Below are positions 1 to 6,321 of a stretch of 14,703 bases of DNA, piece by piece. The notes under the pieces were generated by a model. It had not been told where the DNA came from. It did no database searches and saw only the letters and a list, made by a program, of their open reading frames with translations. Source of the DNA: Syntrophomonadaceae bacterium. GTDB taxonomy: Bacteria; Bacillota; Dethiobacteria; DTU022. The position numbers and the translations under genes are program-made. Numbering within the stretch: the stretch's first letter is position 1; each line of letters begins with the position of its first letter. Location of the stretch: positions 1-14,703 of the forward strand of contig PWFM01000150.1 of assembly GCA_003553895.1 (NCBI GenBank), written 5' to 3'.

Positions 1-601
1 CGTCCTTATCTATTGCCGGCACGCCGCTTCGCCTGTACCCCAGGAGATCGTAGTAAGTCATGCTGTGTTCGCTGAACAGGTGTTTAACATAAGCCTGGGT
101 GGTTGAAACGTCCCTGTGGCCCAGGGCATTCTGCGCCAGGCGGATATCATTTGTCTCCCTGATAAAGTTGACGGCAAAAGTGCTGCGTAAAGTATGAGGA
201 TGGACATCCTTGGTTATTTCAGCCTTACGGGCCAGGCGCTTAACCATTTCCCGCAGGTAACGGTCTTTTAGGCGCCCTCCTTTCAAGGTGGTGAAAAAAT
301 AATAGCTGCCGGCGGGCCTGATTCGCCGCCACTGCTCCAGGAGGGTGAGCAGTTCCTGATCGAGCCACAGGGTCCGTTCTTTTGCAGCTCCGCTTTCTGC
401 GATATGAATCCTGCCATTTGTCCAATCAATATCTCCTGCGCCCAGGGACAGCACTTCTCCGGAACGCAGGCCGACCTTAAGCATGAGCATCAACATGCCC
501 AGGTTGCGCAGGCCGGTTGGCGCTTTCTGGTTCGGCTGGCGCAGCAGGGCGGCCTGCTCGCTGCTGCTCAGGACTGCCTGTTTTCTCCGGGAAGAGGGCA
601 T
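1..601 (-). CDS. Tyrosine recombinase (phage-integrase family), catalytic domain, C-terminus cut by window edge
   Basis: Site-specific DNA recombinase that would cut and rejoin DNA through a 3'-phosphotyrosine. Two hundred codons are visible, and the reading frame runs off the left edge without a stop. The family's active-site set can all be placed: Arg46 (GLRSGEVLSL), a likely beta-hairpin Lys74, His136 and Arg139 (HPHTLRSTFA), His162 (ALGHRDVSTT) and nucleophile Tyr171 (QAYVKH). The ATG at 599-601 is preceded by GGTGGAG at a good distance, and an in-frame TAA lies directly upstream (604-606), so the protein really starts here. It therefore lacks the roughly 100-residue N-terminal core-binding domain of XerC/XerD and most integrases. 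It could be a small single-domain recombinase or the 3' remnant of a longer one. Assignment to the family is firm; its target and whether it is active are unknown. Confidence 0.9.
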   Translation of the reverse strand, partial: MPSSRRKQAVLSSSEQAALLRQPNQKAPTGLRNLGMLMLMLKVGLRSGEVLSLGAGDIDWTNGRIHIAESGAAKERTLWLDQELLTLLEQWRRIRPAGSYYFFTTLKGGRLKDRYLREMVKRLARKAEITKDVHPHTLRSTFAVNFIRETNDIRLAQNALGHRDVSTTQAYVKHLFSEHSMTYYDLLGYRRSGVPAIDKD

Positions 602-629
602 GATTATCTCCACCTGGAAACGTTATTTA

Positions 630-658
630 TAATACCAAATATAATATATACGGTATTA
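630..658. repeat. Inverted repeat (TAATACC / GGTATTA)
   Basis: Arms TAATACC (630-636) and GGTATTA (652-658) are perfect complements around a 15-base AT-rich centre. The dyad lies 29 bases upstream of the recombinase start codon. It could be an operator for a dimeric regulator or a recombinase site; which one cannot be told from sequence. Confidence 0.5.
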
Positions 659-669
659 ATATGATTTAA

Positions 670-691
670 GGACCTTATACCGGACCTTATA
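670..691. repeat. Tandem direct repeat GGACCTTATA x2, 12-base period
   Basis: GGACCTTATA occurs at 670-679 and again at 682-691, separated by two bases. The period of about one helical turn puts both copies on the same DNA face, as in regulator or recombinase arm sites. A further GCAGCT/AGCTGC dyad follows at 703-721. Confidence 0.55.
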
Positions 692-730
692 TTAAAAATT
701 AAGCAGCTATTCTGCAGCTGCGGTGACGGA

Positions 731-770
731 ATTATATATATATTCTGATCTATTTTAAAGGTTTTGTCAA
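731..770 (-). promoter_or_regulatory. Candidate promoter(s) for the recombinase gene
   Basis: Two overlapping sigma-A-like arrangements are seen on the minus strand. One is TTGACA (765-770) with 17 bases to CAGAAT (742-747). The other is TTTAAA (754-759) with 17 bases to TATAAT (731-736). Either would give a leader of about 120-140 nt ahead of the recombinase, containing the dyads and direct repeats at 630-721. The region is AT-rich, so chance matches are likely. Confidence 0.4.
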
Positions 771-814
771 GCAAAAACGGTACTTTATAATTTATGGTCT
801 TGTATTTTAAAGGT
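751..814. repeat. Direct repeat TATTTTAAAGGT x2
   Basis: The exact 12-mer TATTTTAAAGGT is found at 751-762 and 803-814, 52 bases apart. The first copy overlaps the candidate recombinase promoter. The flanks of the two copies differ, so the identity is confined to the 12-mer. Binding-site repeats are plausible; chance in AT-rich DNA is the alternative. Confidence 0.5.
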
Positions 815-828
815 GCCCTTCCCTCGGT

Positions 829-858
829 TTGCTGGACACTGAGATAAGAAACTATAAT
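829..858 (+). promoter_or_regulatory. Candidate sigma-A promoter pointing away from the recombinase
   Basis: TTGCTG (829-834), an 18-base spacer, then a perfect TATAAT (853-858). The -10 box is enclosed by GAGAT (841-845) and ATCTC (860-864), a dyad that could serve as an operator. AGGAGG (865-870) follows at once, so a transcript would begin at or near the ribosome site. What it would drive is unclear. Confidence 0.4.
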
Positions 859-881
859 AATCTCAGGAGGTGCAGTGGGGA

Positions 882-989
882 ATGGCAGCAAAACGGAGGA
901 AGCACAGCGAGGAGCAGGCAAGGAGTAGGCAACAGGACGGGACTTCTAGACGAGGTTTCTTAAGGTGTGCAGGCGTAAACATAGTGTGA
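882..989 (+). CDS. Possible 35-residue basic peptide (doubtful)
   Basis: An ATG frame of 35 codons follows AGGAGG (865-870) at 11 bases. A competing GTG at 875, only 4 bases from the same site, opens a 17-codon frame instead. The 35-mer starts MAAKRRKHSEEQARSRQQ and is strongly basic, with many Arg/Lys and no recognisable domain. The stretch is polypurine-rich on the plus strand, which by itself gives Lys/Arg/Glu codons, so the frame may mean nothing. I list it only because promoter, ribosome site and start lie in order. Confidence 0.15.
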   Translation: MAAKRRKHSEEQARSRQQDGTSRRGFLRCAGVNIV

Positions 990-1088
990 AATTATAGTAG
1001 CGCTTTTACTTTTATGAGTAAAATATTAGTGGGTGAATTAGAAGAAGATCGAGGGTGAAGCAGGAAAAGAGAGACGAAAAAATTGTTC

Positions 1089-1117
1089 TTGACAAAGGCA
1101 ATGATATTCGGTAATCT
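1089..1117 (+). promoter_or_regulatory. Candidate promoter of the T-box/leuA transcript
   Basis: A perfect TTGACA (1089-1094) is followed after 17 bases by a weak -10, TAATCT (1112-1117). It sits immediately upstream of the point where T-box Stem I must begin (about 1125), which is the expected place. The -35 is strong and the -10 poor. Confidence 0.5.
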
Positions 1118-1121
1118 TACT

Positions 1122-1376
1122 GTAATTGATTACTGAAAGGCTTTGATCGGAAACAGTAACAGGGGATGTCATTCCCAGAGAGCCGCCGGGCGCTGCAAGG
1201 CGGTATGATGGATCCTGTGAACTCATCCGGGAGCTGCCAACCGAAATTGGCCCCGGGCCAAAAGTAGGATTGGCCGGAGACTTCCGTTATCGTAAAGAGT
1301 GGGCGGTAGATGGCGTGCCGCCAAGAAGAGTGGTACCGCGAAAATAACTTTCGTCTCTTAGGCGAAAGTTTTTTTA
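1122..1376 (+). ncRNA. T-box leader, leucine specifier (CTC), upstream of leuA
   Basis: A tRNA-sensing leader RNA: uncharged tRNA pairs with the specifier codon and the T-box bulge and stabilises an antiterminator, allowing transcription of the gene behind it. The hallmark AGAGTGGTACCGCG at 1327-1340 is a near-consensus T-box sequence whose TGGT suits the ACCA end of tRNA-Leu. Stem I can be traced: TCGG at its base, AGTAAC on the 5' side of the specifier loop, a GCCGCC/GGCGGT distal hairpin, then GTGAACTCA. In this loop the specifier is CTC (1222-1224), followed by the usual A, meaning leucine. A GGCGG/CCGCC hairpin (first arm near 1303, second near 1320) precedes the T-box. The codon matches the product of the downstream gene and argues against an isoleucine (citramalate) role. 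Confidence 0.93.
1346..1375 (+). terminator. Intrinsic terminator of the T-box leader
   Basis: AACTTTCG (1346-1353) and CGAAAGTT (1363-1370) form a perfect 8-bp stem with a 9-base loop, ending in a run of seven T (1369-1375). It starts just after the T-box sequence, as the competing structure to the antiterminator should. Confidence 0.92.
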
Positions 1377-1431
1377 GTGCCTGTTTATTAAATTATATAA
1401 TCTATTACTAAGTCTACTGGAGGAGATGGCA

Positions 1432-2985
1432 ATGAACAAGCAAGCGGATCTGAAAAAATCGAGTCAGGCTGAAAAAATATACCTGTTCGACAGCACCCTG
1501 CGAGATGGGGAGCAAACCCCCGGCGCCCGCCTTAACTACGAGGAAAAAGTTGAAATCGCCCGTCAACTGGCCCGCCTCAATGTCGATATAATCGAGGCCG
1601 GTTTCCCGGTTTCCTCTCCCGGCGAACTGAAGGCGGTTCAGGAAATATCGAGACAGATTAAAGGTCCGGTTATCTGCGGCCTGGCCCGGGCGGTAAAAGA
1701 AGACATTGACGCCGCCTGGGAAGCGATTAAGGACGCGGAAAGCCCCCGCCTCCATGTTTTTTTGGGCGCTTCCGCCATCCATATGCAGCACAAGTTTAAC
1801 AAGGAACCGGCACAGATTCTCGAACAGGCTGTCGATGCCGTTAAGTACGCCTCCCGGTTCACGAGCAACATCGAATATTCACCGGAAGACGCCAGCCGGG
1901 CCGATGAAGAATACCTCTACCAGATGATCGAGGCGGTCATAGAGGCCGGCGCTACAGTAATCAATATTCCCGATACGGTAGGTTATGCCGTTCCGGAAGA
2001 ATTTGGCGGGTTGATCAGGCGGATCAGGGAAAATGTCGGTAATATTGACCGGGCCATGATCAGCGTTCATTGCCATAACGACCTGGGCCTGGCTGTGGCC
2101 AACTCCCTGGCGGCGATCAAAAACGGAGCCAGGCAGGTGGAGTGCAATATCAACGGGATTGGCGAAAGGGCCGGCAATGCCTCCCTGGAAGAAATAGCCG
2201 TTGCGCTGCGGATCCGGCAAAACCATTTCCCCTATTACACCGACCTCAATTTTTCCGAAGTTTACCGGACCAGCCGCCTGGTTAGCAAAATGACCAATAT
2301 CTCGATCCCGGTGAACAAGGCCGTGGTCGGCTTGAATGCCTTCTCCCACTCCTCGGGTATTCACCAGGACGGAGTTTTGAAAAACAAGGAAACGTACGAA
2401 ATCATTGATGCCGAACTGATCGGGGGAAGCGCCGCTAAGATGCTTCTTACCGCCCGCTCCGGCCGTCATGCTGTGCTGGACCAGCTCAATAAACTCGGTT
2501 TTTCCTTAACCCGGGAACAGCTTGATGTGATTTATGAACATTTTGTAAGCCTGGCCGATAAAAAGAAAGAAATCTATCCAGAAGACCTGGAAGCCCTGGT
2601 GCTAGACCATATTTCTGCCGCCGAGCCGCGCTACAGGCTCGATTATCTGCAGACGGTCAGCGGCAGCAAAAGTGTTCCCGCCGCGGTAATCCGCCTGATG
2701 AAAGAAGACGGCAATACCATCGAAGAGGTTGCCGTCGGGGCCGGACCGATTGACGCCGCTTATAATGCCATTAACAAAATTACGGGGCTCAGTGTTGGCC
2801 TGGAAAAATACAAGATCAATGCCGTAACGCAGGGCCGCGACGCGCTTGGCGAAGTCCAGGTCAACCTTTCCTACCAGGACCGGACTATTACCGGCCGCGG
2901 GACCAGTACGGACATTATCGAGGCCAGCGTCAAAGCCTACTTAAACGGGCTAAATAAACTGCTGAAAATAAACGGTTACGGATAA
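1432..2985 (+). CDS. leuA: 2-isopropylmalate synthase
   Basis: Cytosolic enzyme condensing acetyl-CoA with 2-oxoisovalerate to 2-isopropylmalate, the first committed step of leucine synthesis. The 517 residues match the usual bacterial length. The N-terminal TIM barrel begins with FDSTLRDGEQTPG (Arg24, Asp25), carries the metal-binding HCHNDLGLA (His213, His215) and GIGERAGNASLEE, followed by SSGIHQDG near 308-314. The C-terminal allosteric LeuA dimer domain runs from about 395 to the end and includes GPIDAAYNAI and GRGTSTDIIEASV. I take the ATG at 1432, six bases after GGAGGAG (1419-1425); the in-frame ATG at 1426 directly abuts that site. The leucine T-box upstream indicates control by tRNA-Leu charging. 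The gene stands alone, with no leuBCD or ilv genes after it. Citramalate synthase is the main alternative, but the regulatory codon and signature favour LeuA. Confidence 0.95.
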   Translation: MNKQADLKKSSQAEKIYLFDSTLRDGEQTPGARLNYEEKVEIARQLARLNVDIIEAGFPVSSPGELKAVQEISRQIKGPVICGLARAVKEDIDAAWEAIKDAESPRLHVFLGASAIHMQHKFNKEPAQILEQAVDAVKYASRFTSNIEYSPEDASRADEEYLYQMIEAVIEAGATVINIPDTVGYAVPEEFGGLIRRIRENVGNIDRAMISVHCHNDLGLAVANSLAAIKNGARQVECNINGIGERAGNASLEEIAVALRIRQNHFPYYTDLNFSEVYRTSRLVSKMTNISIPVNKAVVGLNAFSHSSGIHQDGVLKNKETYEIIDAELIGGSAAKMLLTARSGRHAVLDQLNKLGFSLTREQLDVIYEHFVSLADKKKEIYPEDLEALVLDHISAAEPRYRLDYLQTVSGSKSVPAAVIRLMKEDGNTIEEVAVGAGPIDAAYNAINKITGLSVGLEKYKINAVTQGRDALGEVQVNLSYQDRTITGRGTSTDIIEASVKAYLNGLNKLLKINGYG

Positions 2986-3007
2986 CCAGAAGGATCTATA
3001 AAAAAGA

Positions 3008-3046
3008 CAAACAGTCGTTTGTTTTATCAGACAAATGTGCTATAAT
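3008..3046 (+). promoter_or_regulatory. lexA promoter with overlapping LexA (SOS) box
   Basis: CAAACAGTCGTTTG at 3008-3021 is a palindrome close to the Gram-positive LexA/DinR consensus CGAACRNRYGTTYG, with mismatches at position 2 and one spacer base. A perfect TATAAT lies at 3041-3046; counting 17 bases back puts the -35 at 3018-3023 (TTTGTT), inside the box. Repressor binding would thus block RNA polymerase. The location directly before lexA fits autoregulation. The same palindrome, ACAAAC/GTTTGT followed by TTTT, could also act as a weak stop for the leuA transcript. Confidence 0.8.
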
Positions 3047-3082
3047 CTAATAAAGATTCTTTCTTGTTGAAAGGGTGATTCT

Positions 3083-3703
3083 TTGGAGCCGTTAACGGAG
3101 AAGCAGAAACGGGTTATGGATTTTATCGAACAGGAAGTTAAACGTTGGAACTATCCCCCGTCTGTGCGTGAAATATGTAAAGCGCTTAATATAAGCTCTA
3201 CCGCAACCGTGCATGCCCATCTGGATACTCTTGAAAGTAAAGGGTATATTTCCAGGATGGCCACCAAGCCCAGAGCAATTAAGCTGATAAAAAATGCCGA
3301 CGGAGAAGTTATTACCGACCCTGAAGAAAAGTGTGTCTTTGCTCCTCTTGTTGGCAGGATCACCGCCGGGCAGCCTATTCTTGCCGAAGAAAACAAGGAA
3401 GGTCTATTTCCGATCCCTGCGGCAATCTCCAGTGATGAAGACTGTTTTGTCCTCCGGGTGGCTGGAGAGAGCATGGTCGGGGCCGGAATTCAAGATGGCG
3501 ATTATGTCGTTGTCAGGCAGCAGAGTAATGCTGAGAATGGAGAAATTGTCGCTGTCCTGCTCGAAGACGAAGCCACGGTGAAGCGTTTATATATTGAAGA
3601 AAACGGATACCGGCTGCAGCCGGAAAATGATGCTTTTGAACCCATTATGGCCAGGGATGTAGAAGTGATCGGCAAAGTTATCGGTTTATTTCGCCGGCTT
3701 TGA
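3083..3703 (+). CDS. lexA: LexA repressor (SOS regulator, S24 autoprotease)
   Basis: Represses DNA-damage genes and is inactivated by self-cleavage stimulated by RecA filaments. The 206-residue length is normal. The winged helix domain covers about 1-70 (PPSVREICKALNISSTATVH, then TKPRAIKL). The cleavage site is Ala95-Gly96 in ITAGQPILAE, and the catalytic dyad is Ser130 (AGESMVGAGI) and Lys167 (ATVKRLYIE). All parts needed for SOS induction are present. The start is TTG at 3083, four bases after GGGTGA; no ATG fits the N-terminal domain. The gene converges on hflX with a 26-base gap between stop codons. A LexA box in its own promoter points to autoregulation. Confidence 0.97.
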   Translation: MEPLTEKQKRVMDFIEQEVKRWNYPPSVREICKALNISSTATVHAHLDTLESKGYISRMATKPRAIKLIKNADGEVITDPEEKCVFAPLVGRITAGQPILAEENKEGLFPIPAAISSDEDCFVLRVAGESMVGAGIQDGDYVVVRQQSNAENGEIVAVLLEDEATVKRLYIEENGYRLQPENDAFEPIMARDVEVIGKVIGLFRRL

Positions 3704-3753
3704 TGGGACCGGCCGGGTTTTGATTATGTTCACCCGGGGTTGTTCCCGGGTGA
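3693..3753. terminator. Candidate convergent termination region between lexA and hflX
   Basis: Two stem-loops occupy the gap and gene ends. CCGGC (3694-3698) can pair with GCCGG (3712-3716), followed by GTTTT, which would serve lexA. TCACCCGGG (3730-3738) and CCCGGGTGA (3745-3753) form a 9-bp GC-rich stem with a 6-base loop that includes the hflX stop codon. The second lacks a U-tract on either strand, so it is at best a partial terminator or an RNA 3'-end stabiliser. Confidence 0.4.
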
Positions 3754-5007
3754 TGCGGTATAAGGCTCTAATTTTTTGGCCAACTCCGGATCAACGGCCG
3801 CTACAATTTCCAGGTAATCCGGCCTGGAGACAACACTGTGGACATCCCCGTGTTGCTGCAGTTCCGAATAAAGTTTGCCTTCGCTGTAGGGCAGATATAT
3901 TTTTAAATTATGGCGCCGGTTATTTAGATGATCGGCGATATTTTCTTTTAACCCCTCTATCCCCTCTCCGGTCAGGGCGGATATGAAAGAAGCGGAAGGG
4001 AATTCTCTTTCTAAAAATGATTTTTCAGAGCTATCGTCCGCCAGGTCGATCTTGTTAAAAACCAGGATCTCATGCTTGTAATAATCGGGATCGATGGCTG
4101 CCAGGTGCTTGCGGACAATTTCTATTTGTTTCAGGTACTCAGGATGGCTCAAATCTACAACATGCAGAAGGACATCGGCAGCTACAAGCTCTTCGAGTGT
4201 AGCTTGAAAGGCGGTGATTAGTTGATCGGGCAGTTTTTCGATAAAACCGACGGTGTCGGTAAAGAGCGCTTCTTTTCCGCCATTAAGCTCACCGCGCCGC
4301 ACGGTTGGATCGAGCGTGGCGAATAGTTTGTCTTCGGTATAGAGTTCGGCACCGGTCAGGGTATTAAGCAGGGTTGATTTCCCGGCATTGGTGTAACCGA
4401 CCAGGCTGACAATATTTTGACGGTTGCGTTTGCGACGCTGCCGGTGCAGGGCCCGGTGTTTGCGCAAAGCACTTATTTCTTTTTTTAGATCGGCAATCCG
4501 TTTGCGGATCACGCGCCTGTCCACTTCAAGCTGGGTTTCCCCGGGTCCCCTGGTCCCGATACCGCCGCCGAGCCGGGAAAGCTGGTTGCCCAGGCCGATC
4601 AGCCGGGGCAGCAGGTAATGCATCTGAGCCAGCTCCACCTGCAGTTTGCCCTCCCGCGACAGGGCCCGGCGGGCAAAAATGTCGAGTATCAAATTAGTCC
4701 GGTCAATTACCTTGGCTTCAATCACCCGGTCCAGGTTTCGAATCTGGGAGGGAGACAATTCATCATTGAAGATAACCAGTTCCGCTTCATGCATCTGGAC
4801 CAGGGCGGCCAGCTCCTCGGTTTTCCCTTTTCCAATATAGTTGGCCGGATCGGGAGCATCTCTTTTTTGAATGATCTGATCTACTACTTCAGCCCCCGCG
4901 GTTTCAGCCAGGAGGGCCAGTTCCTCCATGGAGCGATCGATAGCTTCACCGGGGCGACTGGTTTCCAGCCCGACCATGATCGCTTTTTCTTCTTGTTTAA
5001 GCTCCAT
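3730..5007 (-). CDS. hflX: GTPase HflX
   Basis: Ribosome-associated GTPase that splits stalled or stress-damaged 70S ribosomes, acting in the cytosol. The 425-residue protein has the HflX-specific N-terminal domain (about 1-195, with GGGIGTRGPGETQLEVDRR near 147-165), then the G domain: P-loop GYTNAGKS (204-211), the switch segment ATLDPTVRR, DTVG (251-254) and NKID (318-321), and a small C-terminal domain. The ATG at 5007 lies inside the end of hfq, overlapping by 11 bases, so translation is probably coupled. A second ATG ten codons on (IMVGLE) is a possible alternative, as the Shine-Dalgarno for the first (GGAAG) is rather far. It is the last gene of the six-gene operon. The hfq-hflX order is conserved in many bacteria. 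Confidence 0.96.
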   Translation of the reverse strand: MELKQEEKAIMVGLETSRPGEAIDRSMEELALLAETAGAEVVDQIIQKRDAPDPANYIGKGKTEELAALVQMHEAELVIFNDELSPSQIRNLDRVIEAKVIDRTNLILDIFARRALSREGKLQVELAQMHYLLPRLIGLGNQLSRLGGGIGTRGPGETQLEVDRRVIRKRIADLKKEISALRKHRALHRQRRKRNRQNIVSLVGYTNAGKSTLLNTLTGAELYTEDKLFATLDPTVRRGELNGGKEALFTDTVGFIEKLPDQLITAFQATLEELVAADVLLHVVDLSHPEYLKQIEIVRKHLAAIDPDYYKHEILVFNKIDLADDSSEKSFLEREFPSASFISALTGEGIEGLKENIADHLNNRRHNLKIYLPYSEGKLYSELQQHGDVHSVVSRPDYLEIVAAVDPELAKKLEPYTASPGNNPG

Positions 5008-5275
5008 CCGAAGCTTTATCTTCCTTCCTCTCTTCTGACTCTCCTTCGGGTTCTCCCTGCCTCATGTTAATATTGCGCATAGGAATGATGGTAGATACGG
5101 CATGTTTGTAGACCAGTTGTTGTTTACCGTCTACCTCCAGGAGCAGGGTAAAACTGTCGAAGCTTTTGACAACCCCTTTAATTTGATAACCGTTAATTAA
5201 AAATACAGTGCTTAACATGTTTTCTTTGCGGATTTGATTTAGAAAAGTATCCTGCAAATTGATGGCGCTTTTCAT
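4997..5275 (-). CDS. hfq: RNA chaperone Hfq with charged C-terminal tail
   Basis: Hexameric Sm-like protein that binds U- and A-rich RNA and promotes sRNA-mRNA pairing. The core (about 1-66) is typical: NLQDTFLNQIRKE with Gln8 at the proximal face, the Sm1 strands, and Sm2 with LVYKHAVSTIIP (YKHA at 56-59). After this comes a tail of about 26 residues rich in Glu/Asp/Lys/Arg, giving 92 residues compared with about 73 in Bacillus subtilis. ATG at 5273-5275 follows GAAGGGAG. It lies 53 bases after miaA and overlaps hflX. The miaA-hfq-hflX order is familiar from Proteobacteria and Clostridia. The fold is certain; the role of the tail is not. Confidence 0.97.
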   Translation of the reverse strand: MKSAINLQDTFLNQIRKENMLSTVFLINGYQIKGVVKSFDSFTLLLEVDGKQQLVYKHAVSTIIPMRNINMRQGEPEGESEERKEDKASDGA

Positions 5276-5328
5276 AGATCGGGCTCCCTTCTTCTCTTTT
5301 TAGATTAAGCTAACAGTTCTTACCATGA

Positions 5329-6318
5329 TTAATTCGCCCGGCTCGGTAATAAATCCTTCACTCTTAAGCAAATATTTTCTGTTAAATCATCCAGGTTGGT
5401 AGATTCGGTAATTTTTATCCACTCCAGTTTTTTTTCGCGGCGAAACCAGGTCAATTGACGTTTGGCCAGGTTACGGGTCTGCTTTTTTATCGCTGTTATG
5501 GTATTATCCCAGGAAGATTTTCCCTGCAGGTAAGTTAAGAGCTGGCGGTAACCGAGGATCTGCATACCCGGGTCTTTTTCCCGGTAGCCCTGGTTATAGA
5601 GGCGCTTCACTTCATCAAGCCAACCGGCCTCAAGCATTAAATCAACTCTTTTTTCAATCCGTTTATATAATGCTGCGCGGTCCATGTAGAGCCCGAAAAA
5701 TTTCAGGTCATAAGGTGGTTCTCTGTCTGCTGTTCTGGCAACCTGTTCAGATATCGGTTTGCCTTCCAGTTCATAGACTTCCAGGGCCCTGATTATGCGC
5801 CGCCGGTCGTTGGGATGGATTTTGGAAGCTGCTTCCGGATCAAGACTTTTTAGTTTTTCATAGAGCTTTTCCAGGCCTCTAAGGGCCGCTTCCTTTTCAT
5901 AGTATTCCCGGATTGGGGGGCTGATTCCCATTTGGCCAAAGGCATAATTTTTAATGACAGCATTGATATAAAGTCCGGTTCCGCCGACCATGAAGGGCAA
6001 TTTTTCTTTTTGCCACAGTGTTTCTATTACCCGGTGGGCCCGGCTTTGAAAATCGGCCACGGTGAAAACATGAGCCGGGTCGACAATATCGATTAGATGG
6101 TGCGGGGCGGCTTTTTTTTCTTCTTCAGTTGGTTTTGCCGTCCCTATATCCAGGTAACGGTAAACCTGGGCAGAGTCGGCGCTGATTATTTCGGTTTGCA
6201 ACTTTTGAGCCAGTGATACCGCCAGGGCAGTTTTGCCGACGGCAGTCGGGCCGGCCAGGACCAAAAGGGGTATTTTACGCCGGGGTTTGCCCTGGGTCCC
6301 GGTGCTTTTTGCCGGCAT
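5329..6318 (-). CDS. miaA: tRNA dimethylallyltransferase MiaA
   Basis: Transfers a dimethylallyl group from DMAPP to N6 of A37 in tRNAs that read codons starting with U, giving i6A, the substrate of MiaB encoded in the same operon. The 329 residues contain the P-loop-like GPTAVGKT (23-30), the SADSAQVYRYLDIGTAKP segment with the catalytic Asp48, DFQSRAH, GGTGLYINA (112-120) and NDRRRIIRALEVYE, followed by the C-terminal RNA-binding part ending in KRQLTWFRRE. The family usually has Met after SADS, where this protein has Ala. The ATG at 6318 lies three bases beyond the mutL stop and uses a purine-rich ribosome site in the last mutL codons, indicating coupling. Confidence 0.96.
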   Translation of the reverse strand: MPAKSTGTQGKPRRKIPLLVLAGPTAVGKTALAVSLAQKLQTEIISADSAQVYRYLDIGTAKPTEEEKKAAPHHLIDIVDPAHVFTVADFQSRAHRVIETLWQKEKLPFMVGGTGLYINAVIKNYAFGQMGISPPIREYYEKEAALRGLEKLYEKLKSLDPEAASKIHPNDRRRIIRALEVYELEGKPISEQVARTADREPPYDLKFFGLYMDRAALYKRIEKRVDLMLEAGWLDEVKRLYNQGYREKDPGMQILGYRQLLTYLQGKSSWDNTITAIKKQTRNLAKRQLTWFRREKKLEWIKITESTNLDDLTENICLRVKDLLPSRAN

Positions 6319-6321
6319 AGT

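Larger units (their letters stand above)
602..1088. other. Gene-poor spacer between recombinase and leuA leader
   Basis: No convincing gene is present. The left part (602-830) is AT-rich and carries the dyads and direct repeats listed separately. The middle (about 864-945) is strongly purine-rich on the plus strand. Near the right end TTTTACT (1004-1010) and AGTAAAA (1017-1023) form a 7-bp hairpin with a 6-base loop, without a U-tract. The composition differs from the GC-balanced genes around it, which fits inserted DNA or a degraded junction. Confidence 0.6.

Noticed and set aside
604..921. Minus-strand frame of 105 codons ending directly before the recombinase ATG and in the same frame
   Set aside because: It was considered as a lost N-terminal domain of the recombinase, but its translation is low-complexity, Ile/Asn-rich sequence from AT-rich DNA with no helical core-binding pattern and no ribosome site.
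1879..2469. Minus-strand frame of 196 codons inside leuA
   Set aside because: Antisense shadow caused by codon composition; no ribosome site and no recognisable domain.
1426..2985. Citramalate synthase (cimA) as the identity of the leuA gene
   Set aside because: The leucine (CTC) T-box, the typical LeuA length and the LeuA-type motifs fit 2-isopropylmalate synthase better.
3730..3753. Strong 9-bp CACCCGGG-type stem as a classical intrinsic terminator of hflX
   Set aside because: No U-tract follows on either strand; kept only as a weak convergent termination candidate.
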